Origin: Proteobacteria bacterium ST_bin14
GTDB lineage: Bacteria > Pseudomonadota > Alphaproteobacteria > Sphingomonadales > Sphingomonadaceae
Length of the DNA stretch: 64,000 nt
NCBI GenBank assembly: GCA_002083655.1
Contig: MSXR01000001.1
Location: forward strand, 124,001-188,000
Reading direction: 5' to 3'
The stretch's first letter is position 1. Each line of letters opens with the position of its first letter. The notes under the pieces were generated by a model, which did no database searches, was not told where the DNA came from, and saw only the letters and a list, made by a program, of their open reading frames with translations. Positions 35,328 through 44,372 of the stretch are shown piece by piece. Position numbers and translations under genes: made by a program.

Positions 35328-35385
35328 GAATGCAAGCCCTTCTTCAGCGCGACCTTACCGCGCGGTTCAGGACAGCAGGGTCAAG

Positions 35386-35793
35386 TCACCCCCGGCGCGG
35401 TTGCAGCGCCAATCCCAGTGCCATCGCTACGCCTACCGCCCATAGCAGCCCCCCGGCGCAGGCGCGGGCGAGGGCGGGGTCGGTGGCATAAACGAAGGGC
35501 GTATAGCCGATGATGATCCCGTCGATCAGCAGCGCGGTCATCGACATCACCGATGCGGCGAACAACGTCTCGGTGGCGGGCAGGCGCACGACTTGCGGCG
35601 CAAACCGGACGAGCGGCCAGGTGACCGGGATTATCAGCGCATAGATGATCATCTGGGGCGTGCCTGCCATCCATCCGCCTGCCGATGCCCAGCGCAGGAA
35701 CAGCACCCCCAAAAACCACAAAAAGATACCGATGCCGATCAGCGCGGTGACCTGCGCGGGGGAAGCGGGGCGGGGTAAGGTGTGTTCTTGCAT
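35386..35793 (-). CDS. small four-helix membrane protein
   Basis: 135 aa with four hydrophobic segments (about residues 17-34, 45-62, 75-96 and 108-128), resembling small DUF5367-like membrane proteins; the match is not certain. The function is unknown. It is upstream of the oxidoreductase-marR operon on the same strand but separated by the operator region, so it is probably a separate unit. Confidence 0.6.
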   Translation of the reverse strand: MQEHTLPRPASPAQVTALIGIGIFLWFLGVLFLRWASAGGWMAGTPQMIIYALIIPVTWPLVRFAPQVVRLPATETLFAASVMSMTALLIDGIIIGYTPFVYATDPALARACAGGLLWAVGVAMALGLALQPRRG

Positions 35794-35957
35794 GACCAGC
35801 CTTTCTTGTAGCGTTCGCTACATAGCTAGCAGATCACCAGTCAGATGCCAGCCCCAAAACGCAAGTTATCGCAACTGGGGAGATGCAAGCTCCCCCGCTG
35901 GCCACGGCACATGCCATTTTGCTTCCCCTTGGGGGTGCGACTCCCTATATCCTCGCT

Positions 35958-38447
35958 ATGGCAGAAGACCCCAATACCAACGACTATGGCGCCGATTCGA
36001 TCAAGGTGCTCAAGGGCCTCGATGCGGTCCGCAAACGTCCCGGCATGTATATCGGCGATACCGATGATGGATCGGGCCTCCACCACATGGTGTTTGAGGT
36101 TTCCGATAACGCGATTGACGAGGCGCTGGCCGGGCATTGCGACCGGATCGACATTCAGCTCAACCCCGATGGATCGGTTTCCGTCGAGGATAATGGGCGC
36201 GGCATTCCTACCGGCATCCATACTGAGGAAGGCGTTTCCGCTGCCGAAGTGATCATGACCCAGCTCCATGCGGGCGGCAAGTTTGAGAACACGTCGGAAG
36301 ACAATGCCTATAAGGTGTCGGGCGGGTTGCACGGCGTGGGTGTGTCGGTGGTTAACGCGCTCAGCGAGTGGCTTGACCTGACGATCTGGCGCGACGGGCA
36401 AGAGCATTACATGCGCTTTGCCTTTGGCGATGCCGTTGCCCCGTTGAAGATCGTCGGCCCTGCGCCGGGCCGCAAGGGCACCAAGGTGACGTTTTTCCCG
36501 TCGCCCGCCACCTTCAAGATCACCGAATTTGACTTTGAAAAGCTGGAGCATCGCTACCGCGAGCTCGCATTCCTGAATTCAGGTGTGCGGCTTTTCCTGT
36601 CCGATGCGCGGCATGCCGATGTAAAGACGGTTGAACTCTACTACGAAGGCGGGATCGCCGCGTTTGTGAAATATCTGGATCGTAACAAGGTGCCGTTGAT
36701 GCCGGAACCTGTGGCGATTGGCGGCACGCGTGATGATGTGACGATCGACGTCGCGCTCGAATGGAACGACAGTTACTACGAAAACGTGCTGTGTTTCACC
36801 AACAACATCCCGCAGCGCGATGGCGGCACGCATCTGGCGGCCTTCCGTGCGGCGATGACGCGCACGTTGAATAACTATGCCGAAAAATCGGGCCTTTTGA
36901 AGAAGGAAAAGGTCACGCTGACCGGCGATGACATGCGTGAGGGGCTAACCGCAATTGTCTCCGTCAAGCTGCCCGATCCGAAGTTCAGCTCGCAGACCAA
37001 GGACAAGCTGGTTTCATCCGAAGTCCGCCAGCCGCTCGAAAGCCTGATGGCGGACAAGCTGGCTGAATGGCTGGAGGAAAACCCCGCGCATGGCCGCGCC
37101 ATTGTGGGCAAGATCATCGATGCCGCCGCCGCGCGCGAAGCCGCGAAAAAAGCGCGGGAGCTTACCCGGCGCAAAGGCGTGATGGACATCGCCTCGCTGC
37201 CCGGCAAGCTGGCGGATTGCCAGGAACGTGATCCGGCCAAGTCCGAACTGTTTCTGGTCGAAGGTGATTCGGCTGGCGGTTCGGCAAAGCAGGGCCGAGA
37301 CCGGCATTTTCAGGCGATCCTGCCCTTGCGCGGCAAGATTTTAAACGTTGAGCGCGCCCGGTTTGACCGGATGTTGTCTTCAAAGGAAATCGGCACGCTT
37401 ATCCAGGCGATGGGCACCGGCATTGGCCGGGATGATTTCAACGTTGAAAAACTCCGCTATCACAAAATCGTGATCATGACCGACGCTGACGTTGACGGCG
37501 CGCATATCCGCACGCTGTTGCTGACGTTTTTCTATCGGCAGATGCCGGAAATCATCACTCAGGGGCACCTCTTCATCGCCCAGCCGCCATTGTACAAGGC
37601 GACGCGCGGGCGCAGCGAAGTGTATCTGAAGGATGACACCGCGCTCGACGAGTATCTGATCGAAAACGGCGTTGCGCTGTCGGTGCTGGAGGGGGCGGGT
37701 GGATCGCGGTTCGGGGCTGATTTGCGCAGCCTTGTCGATCATGCACGGCGGATGCGCACGCTGATGCGGTATGTGCCGCGTCGGTACGATCCGATGCTGG
37801 TGGAGGCGCTGGCCATGGGCGGGCTGCTTAATCCGGCGATTGGGGCGGATGCGCGCGCGGCATTGCTGGTGACGGCGGTAACCGGGCTTGATGCAGCGGA
37901 TGCCGATGCGCGCTGGTCCGCCAATTTGACCGAGGACGGCAGCATTCATTTCAAGCGCGTCTGGCGCGGCGTGACCGATCATCACATCATCGAGGCGGCG
38001 TTTGTCGGCTCAGCGGAGGCGCGCAAGCTCCACGCGCTGGCCGAAGAGCAGGGGGATGCCTTTGCACAAACCGCCAAGCTCGTTTCGTCCAAGGCAGCGG
38101 CTGCAGCGCAGGCAGAGGCCGATGCGGCTGAGGAAGATGATGACGCGCCGGTAACGCTCGGCAAGGGCGAAACAATGGTCGCGCGGCCCAGCCAGTTGCT
38201 CGACGCGATATTGGCAGCCGGGCGCAAGGGCCTTTCGATCCAGCGCTACAAGGGGCTGGGCGAGATGAATGCTGATCAGTTGTGGGAAACCACGCTTGAT
38301 CCGCAGAACCGCTCCATGCTGCGCGTTGAGGTGGAACAGGCTGACGTGGCGGACGAGATATTCACCCGCCTGATGGGCGACGTGGTGGAACCGCGCCGCG
38401 AGTTTATTCAGGAAAACGCGCTATCAGTGGCCAATCTGGACGTTTGA
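35958..38447 (+). CDS. gyrB: DNA gyrase subunit B
   Basis: ATPase subunit of gyrase. 829 aa. GHKL ATP site: DNAIDEALAG, VEDNGRGIPTGIH and GGLHGVGVSVVNALS. The Toprim motif is LFLVEGDSAGGSAKQGRD with DADVDGAHIRTLLL. The C-terminal RYKGLGEMNADQLWETTLDP is intact, with an alphaproteobacterial-type insert of about 60 residues before it. Start ATG at 35958; upstream in-frame codons are not family-like. Confidence 0.98.
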   Translation: MAEDPNTNDYGADSIKVLKGLDAVRKRPGMYIGDTDDGSGLHHMVFEVSDNAIDEALAGHCDRIDIQLNPDGSVSVEDNGRGIPTGIHTEEGVSAAEVIMTQLHAGGKFENTSEDNAYKVSGGLHGVGVSVVNALSEWLDLTIWRDGQEHYMRFAFGDAVAPLKIVGPAPGRKGTKVTFFPSPATFKITEFDFEKLEHRYRELAFLNSGVRLFLSDARHADVKTVELYYEGGIAAFVKYLDRNKVPLMPEPVAIGGTRDDVTIDVALEWNDSYYENVLCFTNNIPQRDGGTHLAAFRAAMTRTLNNYAEKSGLLKKEKVTLTGDDMREGLTAIVSVKLPDPKFSSQTKDKLVSSEVRQPLESLMADKLAEWLEENPAHGRAIVGKIIDAAAAREAAKKARELTRRKGVMDIASLPGKLADCQERDPAKSELFLVEGDSAGGSAKQGRDRHFQAILPLRGKILNVERARFDRMLSSKEIGTLIQAMGTGIGRDDFNVEKLRYHKIVIMTDADVDGAHIRTLLLTFFYRQMPEIITQGHLFIAQPPLYKATRGRSEVYLKDDTALDEYLIENGVALSVLEGAGGSRFGADLRSLVDHARRMRTLMRYVPRRYDPMLVEALAMGGLLNPAIGADARAALLVTAVTGLDAADADARWSANLTEDGSIHFKRVWRGVTDHHIIEAAFVGSAEARKLHALAEEQGDAFAQTAKLVSSKAAAAAQAEADAAEEDDDAPVTLGKGETMVARPSQLLDAILAAGRKGLSIQRYKGLGEMNADQLWETTLDPQNRSMLRVEVEQADVADEIFTRLMGDVVEPRREFIQENALSVANLDV

Positions 38448-38452
38448 TTGGG

Positions 38453-38520
38453 GTTAGCGCCGGGCGCGCGCCCCCCGGATTTGCTAACGCCCTTCTCCTG
38501 AAGGAGAGGAGTAAGGGCGT
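38453..38520. repeat. nested inverted repeats downstream of gyrB
   Basis: GTTAGC (38453-38458) pairs with GCTAAC (38483-38488). Overlapping it, ACGCCCTT (38487-38494) pairs with AAGGGCGT (38513-38520) around CTCCT-GA-AGGAG. The two stems are mutually exclusive. No T-run follows, so its role as a gyrB terminator is uncertain. Confidence 0.55.
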
Positions 38521-38550
38521 CGGGTGGTAACGCTGATCTCCCAAAACACC

Positions 38551-39306
38551 CTATAGCAACGCCCCCTGCAAGCTCTGGCGACCAATTTCACCGCCGCCGC
38601 GTCGCCGGGCTTGTTCCTGTTCGGCGGTGTAGCGCACATCGGGGTCGCGGTCGGCGGCGAAACTTGCCAGCACGTCTTCGTCAAGCTCGCGACAATCCTT
38701 GCCGCGATCCGGGCCGTTGCGCACGCGCGGCAACAGGCCGGGCAGGGTTGACCATTCGATCAACTGCGCCACGCTGGTCATGTTCAGCATGTCGCGCAGG
38801 TGGAATGCGGTGACATAGGCATCGGGAAAGGCGCGGTGTGCGGGCAGGCCGCGTTGGTGATCAATCCCCTCGGGTCGCCGCCAGTAACGGAGCACCTGAT
38901 TGGAAAAGCTGGGCGATTCGGGCCAAATTCGTAGCGCGCATTTCCAGGTGCAAATCCAGTCCGCGCTGCGCGTCATCGCGGGGGAACAGAATTTCATCTC
39001 AAAATCGGCCCGGTGCGCGGCGAGTGCCAGGCGGCGCGGATAGGGATCAAGGATCGGGCGGGCGCAATCATTCCAGGACGGGGCGTCGGCCACCTCCTCA
39101 TCCAGAATATGGTGGATCGCCTGCGTTACCGGCGGAATCGCGCGGCCGGGGTGGACCAGAATGCTGCCGCCCTCGCCTGATAGTTCCCACCGGCCTTGGG
39201 CGTCCTGCGCGACATCCTGCCAACCAATTTCGCACACACCGTGCAGCGGCGGTGCCTGGCCGGTGGTTTCAAGATCGATGACGCGGATGATTTGGGGGGT
39301 GGCCAT
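38551..39306 (-). CDS. DEDDh 3'-5' exonuclease (DnaQ/ExoX-like)
   Basis: 251 aa. Exonuclease motifs: Exo I IRVIDLETTG (Asp11, Glu13), Exo II in LAAHRADFE, and Exo III HRAFPDAYVTA (His-x4-Asp). This is the DNA polymerase III epsilon/ExoX fold without a polymerase-binding tail I can identify. It is probably involved in DNA or RNA trimming. It is convergent with gyrB. Confidence 0.88.
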   Translation of the reverse strand: MATPQIIRVIDLETTGQAPPLHGVCEIGWQDVAQDAQGRWELSGEGGSILVHPGRAIPPVTQAIHHILDEEVADAPSWNDCARPILDPYPRRLALAAHRADFEMKFCSPAMTRSADWICTWKCALRIWPESPSFSNQVLRYWRRPEGIDHQRGLPAHRAFPDAYVTAFHLRDMLNMTSVAQLIEWSTLPGLLPRVRNGPDRGKDCRELDEDVLASFAADRDPDVRYTAEQEQARRRGGGEIGRQSLQGALL

Positions 39307-39513
39307 TTGCCCTGATTGGCGGTTTTGTAGGCAAATTGCGAGTGCGTTTGCGCAAGGTTGGGTTGGTGGTTCGTGCAGAGGCCCAGAAGACGCAGAGAAG
39401 AGGACGGTGGCGGTCGCTGACCGTTGGCGCTACCAGCTACGCCGACCGTCAGCGGGGGAATTTTGGTGAGCCATGGTAAGGTAAGTGTCGCACAGCCGGG
39501 CGCTGCAGTCGCG

Positions 39514-39882
39514 ATGCGCACCGGCCTGCGCCGAAAACTGAGCCTTTTGCTGATGGCATTCGCTGCGGCCGCGCTGCCGACCCCCGCCGCCGCGACGGTC
39601 AGCACGACCTGCATTGGCAAAGGCTCTACTCCCGAAATCGAGATCAAGATCGGCGAAGGTATTTATGAAGTCCGGCTCGGGAGCGGCAGGGCGGCGCAGA
39701 TCATTACCTCTCTCCGCCAGCGCAACAACCGGGACAACAGTCTCGATTTCGATATTCTCGATCGCAGCGGCCGGGTTACCGCCCGCGTCCTTCTGCGTCC
39801 TCTCAACGGGCATGGCGAACTGGTCGGAACGATGGTCCGCGGCGGACGGAAATATTGGCTGCGATGCGGCGAACTGGGCTGA
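39514..39882 (+). CDS. small exported protein of unknown function
   Basis: 122 aa from the ATG at 39514, beginning with an export signal (MRTGLRRKLSLLLMAFAAAA, cleavage near AAA-TVS). The mature part has two cysteines that may form a disulfide and appears beta-rich. There is no clear ribosome-binding site; a GTG at 39466 is an alternative start. I recognise no family. Confidence 0.55.
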   Translation: MRTGLRRKLSLLLMAFAAAALPTPAAATVSTTCIGKGSTPEIEIKIGEGIYEVRLGSGRAAQIITSLRQRNNRDNSLDFDILDRSGRVTARVLLRPLNGHGELVGTMVRGGRKYWLRCGELG

Positions 39883-39940
39883 TTCGAGCGCCCAGCACTC
39901 CCTTGCGATCACTAAGCGGCACATTGAGGCTCGTTGAGCA

Positions 39941-41323
39941 TCAATGCCCCGCCTGTGGCCCCCGTTTCAGCCCGCTCGCCGCCAATTGCGCGTCGATCAT
40001 GGCCATCAGCCGGTCGAGTCCGGCCTGATCGGTCGCCTCGGCGCGGGCGACCAGCACGTCCTGGGTGTTGGACGCGCGGAGCAGCCACCAGCCATCGGGC
40101 GTATTCACCCGCGCACCGTCTGTGCGGTTCACATCCGCGCCCTCAGCCTCCAGCCGGTCAAGCACTTCACCCACCACGGCGAACTTGCGGCTTTCATCCA
40201 CCTGGAACCGCATTTCGGGGGTGTTGACGAAGGCGGGCATGGCGCCGCGCAGTTCCGTCATCGACTTGCCGATCATGTGGACCGCGCGGATCAGGCGGAC
40301 GGCGGCATATTGCGCATCGTCAAACCCGTAAAATTCATGCGCGAAGAAAATATGCCCGCTCATCTCACCCGCCAGCGGCGCGTGGGTTTCCTTCATCTTG
40401 GTCTTGATCAGCGAGTGGCCGGTTTTCCACATCAGCGGCTCGCCGCCCAGCTCGCGGACCCGGTCGAACAGCATCTGGCTGGCCTTCACATCGGCAATGA
40501 TCGTCGCGCCGGGCAGTTCCTTCAGCACCGGTACCGCCAAAATGGACAAGATTTGATCGCCCCAGATGACCCGGCCCTCGCCGTCAATCGCGCCAATCCG
40601 GTCGCCGTCGCCGTCAAAAGCCAGTCCGAAATCGAGCTTGTTGTCCGCCACCAGCGCCTTGAGCTGGGTTAGGTTCGCCTCGTCAGTAGGATCGGGATGA
40701 TGGTTGGGAAAATCGCCGTCGACATCGGTGAACAACAGGTGATGCTCACCCGGCAGCAGCTTGGTGAGCTTTTCGATCACCGGGCCAGACGCGCCGTTGC
40801 CGGCATCCCAGCCAATCCGGTACGCGCCGCCTGCATAGCCCGCCATCAACCGCCCGACATAATCGTCAACAATGTCGACCGTGCTCACCGTGCCTTCGCC
40901 GGTTTCCCAGTCGCCAGCGGCTGCCAACCGGGCCAGATCCTGAATATCAGCGCCGAAAAATGGCGCGTGCTGCAATACCATCTTGAAGCCGTTATACTCG
41001 GCGGGATTATGGCTGCCGGTTATCTGGATGCCGCCATCCACTTCTAGCGTCGCTTCGGCATAATAGAGCATCGGCGTTGGCCCCATCCCGACGCGCACCA
41101 CGTCCACGCCCGACGCGGTCAGCCCGTCGATCAGTGCTGCCTCCAGCGCGGGCGAGCTGTGCCGCCCGTCAAAGCCAACCGCAACGCGCGTGCCACCCAC
41201 GCGCCGCACCCGCGTGGCAAAGCCCCGGCCGATGGCGCGGGCATCATCCTCGCCCAGCGTTTTGCCGACGATGCCGCGAATGTCATACTCGCGCAGCGAG
41301 GTGCGATCGAATTGATGGGTCAT
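39941..41323 (-). CDS. pgmG: phosphomannomutase/phosphoglucomutase
   Basis: Alpha-D-phosphohexomutase interconverting sugar 1- and 6-phosphates for exopolysaccharide and LPS precursors. 460 aa. The phosphoserine loop is GIQITGSHNPAEYNGFK, the Mg site FDGDGDRIGAID and the sugar-specificity loop GEMSGHIFF. The C-terminal phosphate-binding RASNTQDVLVARAE is present. The name PgmG is used for the dual-specificity enzyme of sphingomonads. It is last in the mipZ/DnaJ-like/pgmG run. Confidence 0.93.
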   Translation of the reverse strand: MTHQFDRTSLREYDIRGIVGKTLGEDDARAIGRGFATRVRRVGGTRVAVGFDGRHSSPALEAALIDGLTASGVDVVRVGMGPTPMLYYAEATLEVDGGIQITGSHNPAEYNGFKMVLQHAPFFGADIQDLARLAAAGDWETGEGTVSTVDIVDDYVGRLMAGYAGGAYRIGWDAGNGASGPVIEKLTKLLPGEHHLLFTDVDGDFPNHHPDPTDEANLTQLKALVADNKLDFGLAFDGDGDRIGAIDGEGRVIWGDQILSILAVPVLKELPGATIIADVKASQMLFDRVRELGGEPLMWKTGHSLIKTKMKETHAPLAGEMSGHIFFAHEFYGFDDAQYAAVRLIRAVHMIGKSMTELRGAMPAFVNTPEMRFQVDESRKFAVVGEVLDRLEAEGADVNRTDGARVNTPDGWWLLRASNTQDVLVARAEATDQAGLDRLMAMIDAQLAASGLKRGPQAGH

Positions 41324-41356
41324 ACGTGAAGTCCTTCAGGGATAAACAAATTGCGG

Positions 41357-41617
41357 TTATTCGGCGCTGCGCTTTAGCAACACATCGCGCGCCATATTGA
41401 TCCGCCGGGCAAGCTCAGCAGAGCCGCCACGATCAGGATGCACCGCGCTCACCAGCTTGCGGTGTGCGCTGCGAATCTCGTCGGGGCCTGCGCTGGCCCC
41501 GATCCCCAGGATCGCGCGCGCTTCTGATTCCTCAATCGGCGGGCGTTGGGTCATCAGGCGGCGCACCCAAAGCCACGCCCCAAAGGCCAGCGCTGCGATC
41601 AGGATCAGCTTGGTCAT
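41357..41617 (-). CDS. membrane-anchored DnaJ-like protein
   Basis: 86 aa. One N-terminal membrane helix (MTKLILIAALAFGAWLWV) precedes a truncated J-domain with the essential HPD in RKLVSAVHPDRGGS. It resembles the TIM14/DjlC-type co-chaperones that stimulate DnaK at the membrane. Its ATG overlaps the mipZ stop by one base (TGATG), indicating coupling. Confidence 0.85.
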   Translation of the reverse strand: MTKLILIAALAFGAWLWVRRLMTQRPPIEESEARAILGIGASAGPDEIRSAHRKLVSAVHPDRGGSAELARRINMARDVLLKRSAE

Positions 41618-42411
41618 CAGGCGAACAGCGGCAGCGCAGGCTCAGGCAGGGCAAGGGCGGCCATCACCTCGCGCAGTTCCTGCCGAGCGGCGACATGCGC
41701 GAGCCCCATTTCGCCGAATTCGCGCGAATCGATCATCGTCAGCCCCTTGGGGAATAGTTCGCGATAAATCACGCGCTCGCCAAGACCCGGGATGATGCGA
41801 AACCCCACCCGCTTCGCCAATTGATCAAGCGCATCGGACACGCGGCGCATATTGCGCGCCTCAATATGCTGGAGGCGGTTGCGCAGCACGACCCAGTCGA
41901 TGGTCGATCCATCGGCCTTGGCGCGGGCCTTGCGCGCGTCCCAGATCAGCTCGGCATAAAAGCTGGGCCGGGTAACTTTATAGGTGATCGGATCGACCTG
42001 GCCGATCAGATCGAAATCGACAAAGCTGTCGTTCATCGGCGTGACCAGCGTATCGGCGCGTTGGGCGGCCATGCGCGCAAACCGATCGTCGCGACCAGGG
42101 GTGTCGATCACCAGAAAATCAACATCGGTGGTCAGTTCGTCGAGCTGATCGGTGAAGCGCGGCAGGCTGTCGCCATCATGCGTCAGATAGCGGGGCATCG
42201 GCAAATCGCGGCCAATCCGCTTGATCGTATCGGCACGATTATCGAAATAACGACCCATCGTGCGCTGGCGGTGATCAAGATCATAGGCCGCCACGCGCGC
42301 ACCGCGCGCGGCGAGCGCAATCGCGACATGCACGGCAGTGGTCGATTTGCCCGTACCGCCCTTTTCATTGGCGAAGACGATAACGTGCGACTTTCCCGGC
42401 CCGGTAGACAA
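41617..42411 (-). CDS. mipZ: MipZ, ParA-like division-plane ATPase
   Basis: ATPase that forms gradients from the ParB-bound pole and restricts FtsZ to midcell in Alphaproteobacteria. The deviant Walker A is FANEKGGTGKSTTAVHVAIA; DxDxRQ appears as AAYDLDHRQRTMGR, and Walker B as DFLVIDTPGRDD. I prefer the TTG at 42411, with AAGGA upstream and the AT-rich promoter-like DNA beyond it, giving seven residues before HVIV. ATGs at 42489 and 42501 are in frame but would leave almost no room from panC. Confidence 0.9.
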   Translation of the reverse strand: MSTGPGKSHVIVFANEKGGTGKSTTAVHVAIALAARGARVAAYDLDHRQRTMGRYFDNRADTIKRIGRDLPMPRYLTHDGDSLPRFTDQLDELTTDVDFLVIDTPGRDDRFARMAAQRADTLVTPMNDSFVDFDLIGQVDPITYKVTRPSFYAELIWDARKARAKADGSTIDWVVLRNRLQHIEARNMRRVSDALDQLAKRVGFRIIPGLGERVIYRELFPKGLTMIDSREFGEMGLAHVAARQELREVMAALALPEPALPLFA

Positions 42412-42507
42412 CCCGCTCGCATCCTTTGTTAAAGTATTTGATGTGTTGATCGATTGCGCAGGCCCCCATAGAAGGCCCGCCCCGTCCATATCGAAGGCCA
42501 TCCTCGC

Positions 42508-43362
42508 GTGCAAACCATCCGTCAGCTCGAATCCCTGCGTGAGACGATTGCTTCCCTGCGTGGTGCGGGCGCGCGAATTGCGCTGGTGCCGACGATGGGC
42601 GCGCTGCACGCCGGGCATATCGCACTGATTGAGGCGGCCAAGCTGGTCGCTGACAGCGTGGTTGCGTCTATCTTTGTCAATCCGCTGCAATTCGCGCCTG
42701 GGGAAGACCTTGCCCGCTACCCCCGGCGGGAGCTGCAGGACGCCCGAATGCTGGCAGACGCCGGGTGTGCGCTGTTGTGGATGCCGGGGGTGGACGACAT
42801 GTATCCGGCGGGTTTTGCCTCCAGCATCAGCGTTGGCGGGGTGAGTGAAGGGCTGGACGGCGCAGCCCGGCCCGGCCATTTCGACGGCGTGGCAACGGTG
42901 GTTGCCAAGCTGTTCAACCAGGTTGGCCCCGATATCGCGCTTTTTGGCGAAAAGGATTTCCAGCAACTCGCCGTGATCCGCCGCATGGTGACTGATCTGA
43001 ACCTGCCGATCGAGATTGTCGGCGTGCCCACCCAGCGCGATGATGACGGGCTGGCGCTGTCATCCCGCAATATCTATCTCGCACCCGAAGACCGGGCGCG
43101 GGCGGTTGCCCTGCCGCGCGCGCTGGGCGTGGCGGCGCGGGTGATCAGCCAGGGTGGCGATGCCGCATCGGCGGTGGCGACCGCGCGTGACGCGTTGCTC
43201 GCCGGCGGGTTTGACAGCGTCGATTATGTCGAGCTGGTCGATGCCGAAACGCTGACACCCTTGCCGGATCCGGCCCGGCCCCGCCGCCTTTTGGCAGCAG
43301 CGCGCATTGCGGGCACCCGGCTGATCGACAATATCGCTGTGGATATCCCGGTAACCCCTTGA
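42508..43362 (+). CDS. panC: pantothenate synthetase
   Basis: ATP-dependent condensation of pantoate and beta-alanine to pantothenate. 284 aa. The nucleotide-binding PTMGALHAGHIALI, the SIFVNPLQF, FGEKDFQQLAVI and LALSSRNIYL motifs are intact. It starts at GTG 42508 with GAAGG nine bases before, divergent from mipZ. It is a single gene. Confidence 0.96.
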   Translation: MQTIRQLESLRETIASLRGAGARIALVPTMGALHAGHIALIEAAKLVADSVVASIFVNPLQFAPGEDLARYPRRELQDARMLADAGCALLWMPGVDDMYPAGFASSISVGGVSEGLDGAARPGHFDGVATVVAKLFNQVGPDIALFGEKDFQQLAVIRRMVTDLNLPIEIVGVPTQRDDDGLALSSRNIYLAPEDRARAVALPRALGVAARVISQGGDAASAVATARDALLAGGFDSVDYVELVDAETLTPLPDPARPRRLLAAARIAGTRLIDNIAVDIPVTP

Positions 43363-43462
43363 AAATAGGCTCAGGAAAACAGGGTTAACGGCGTTAACCA
43401 TTTGTTGACCATGTTTGCCCAAAACCGGTGATGCCAAATGGGGCATCAAAGGGGTAGCTGAC

Positions 43463-43759
43463 ATGGGCAATAGCCTGAAGAGCGCAACGTTCCTGATCGA
43501 AAGCCGGATAGCCGATGCAGCGCGCGGGGATTACGCGGCCTGCTATGATCTGGGCATCGTGTATTCAACCGGCGCGGGCGGGGTGGCCATCGACCTGGTC
43601 GAGGCGCATAAATGGTTCAATCTGGCCGCTGTCGCGGGCAGCGAGGCAGCGCAGCAATGCCGCGCCGACATCGCTGAAGACATGACGGCCCGTGAAATCG
43701 CCGAGGCGCAGCGCGCTGCCCGCGCTTTCCTGCAGCTCACGAGCCGCCGCGCTGCCTGA
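43463..43759 (+). CDS. Sel1-repeat protein
   Basis: 98 aa with one clear Sel1/TPR-like repeat, AACYDLGIVYSTGAGGVAID LVEAHKWFNLAAVAG (split here for length), followed by a helical tail. Such repeats mediate protein-protein contacts; the partner is unknown. The ATG at 43463 follows AAGGGG. Confidence 0.78.
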   Translation: MGNSLKSATFLIESRIADAARGDYAACYDLGIVYSTGAGGVAIDLVEAHKWFNLAAVAGSEAAQQCRADIAEDMTAREIAEAQRAARAFLQLTSRRAA

Positions 43760-43835
43760 ATAATGCTCGCCGGGCGTGATTTACCCGACCGCAAATACCG
43801 CATAAGCATCCTCCCGGATATTTCGGGAGCGTAAC

Positions 43836-44243
43836 ATGCATCTGATCATTACCGCGCTGACGGCTGCATCGCTTGCGATCCTGCTCGTCATGCTGGCGCT
43901 CAACACAATTCGCCTGCGCATGAAATATAGCGCGGCTTTTGGCGATGGCGGTCATCAGGACCTAGTTTCCTCGATCCGCGCGCACGGCAATCTTTCCGAA
44001 TATATGCCGATTGGCATCACGCTCACTGGCCTGCTTGAAGCGAGCGAGGTTGATTTCACAATCCTTGCCGGGCTGGCCGGGGGTTTCGTGCTGTGCCGCC
44101 TGCTGAACGCCATCGGCCTGTTCAACCCGCCCGGCCCACCGGGACCGGCCCGCTCCATCGGCATTGTCGGCACGCTGCTGATCCTGCTGGGCATGGCGGG
44201 CTGGCTGCTCTGGGCGGTGCTGGGGCCATATCTGGTCGCATAG
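43836..44243 (+). CDS. MAPEG-family membrane protein
   Basis: 135 aa with four membrane helices. The family signature of microsomal glutathione S-transferase/leukotriene synthase-like proteins is seen in IRAHGNLSEYMPIGI. The bacterial function is unclear; glutathione-linked detoxification is possible. It is convergent with topA, with a REP pair between. Confidence 0.85.
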   Translation: MHLIITALTAASLAILLVMLALNTIRLRMKYSAAFGDGGHQDLVSSIRAHGNLSEYMPIGITLTGLLEASEVDFTILAGLAGGFVLCRLLNAIGLFNPPGPPGPARSIGIVGTLLILLGMAGWLLWAVLGPYLVA

Positions 44244-44338
44244 CCAACCACCGTCATTCCCGCGAACGCGGGAATCCCGCTTCTATTCGACCGTCGCCAA
44301 GGCAGCTGGACCCCCGCTTTCGCGGGGGTGACGGTTGG
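44244..44338. repeat. REP pair with terminal inverted repeats (MITE-like)
   Basis: Two hairpins, ATTCCCGCG-AA-CGCGGGAAT (44256-44275) and CCCCCGC-TTTC-GCGGGGG (44311-44328), are bounded by CCAACC-A-CCGTCA and TGACGGTTGG. The inverted ends make one 95-bp unit in the gap between convergent genes, typical of REPIN elements mobilised by RAYT transposases. Confidence 0.75.
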
Positions 44339-44372
44339 AGCGATGCGGTGGAGATCCGCCCCACCGATCGCT

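Noticed and set aside
27611..38447. Possible replication origin near dnaN, recF and gyrB
   Set aside because: No cluster of DnaA boxes, no AT-rich unwinding region and no dnaA seen.
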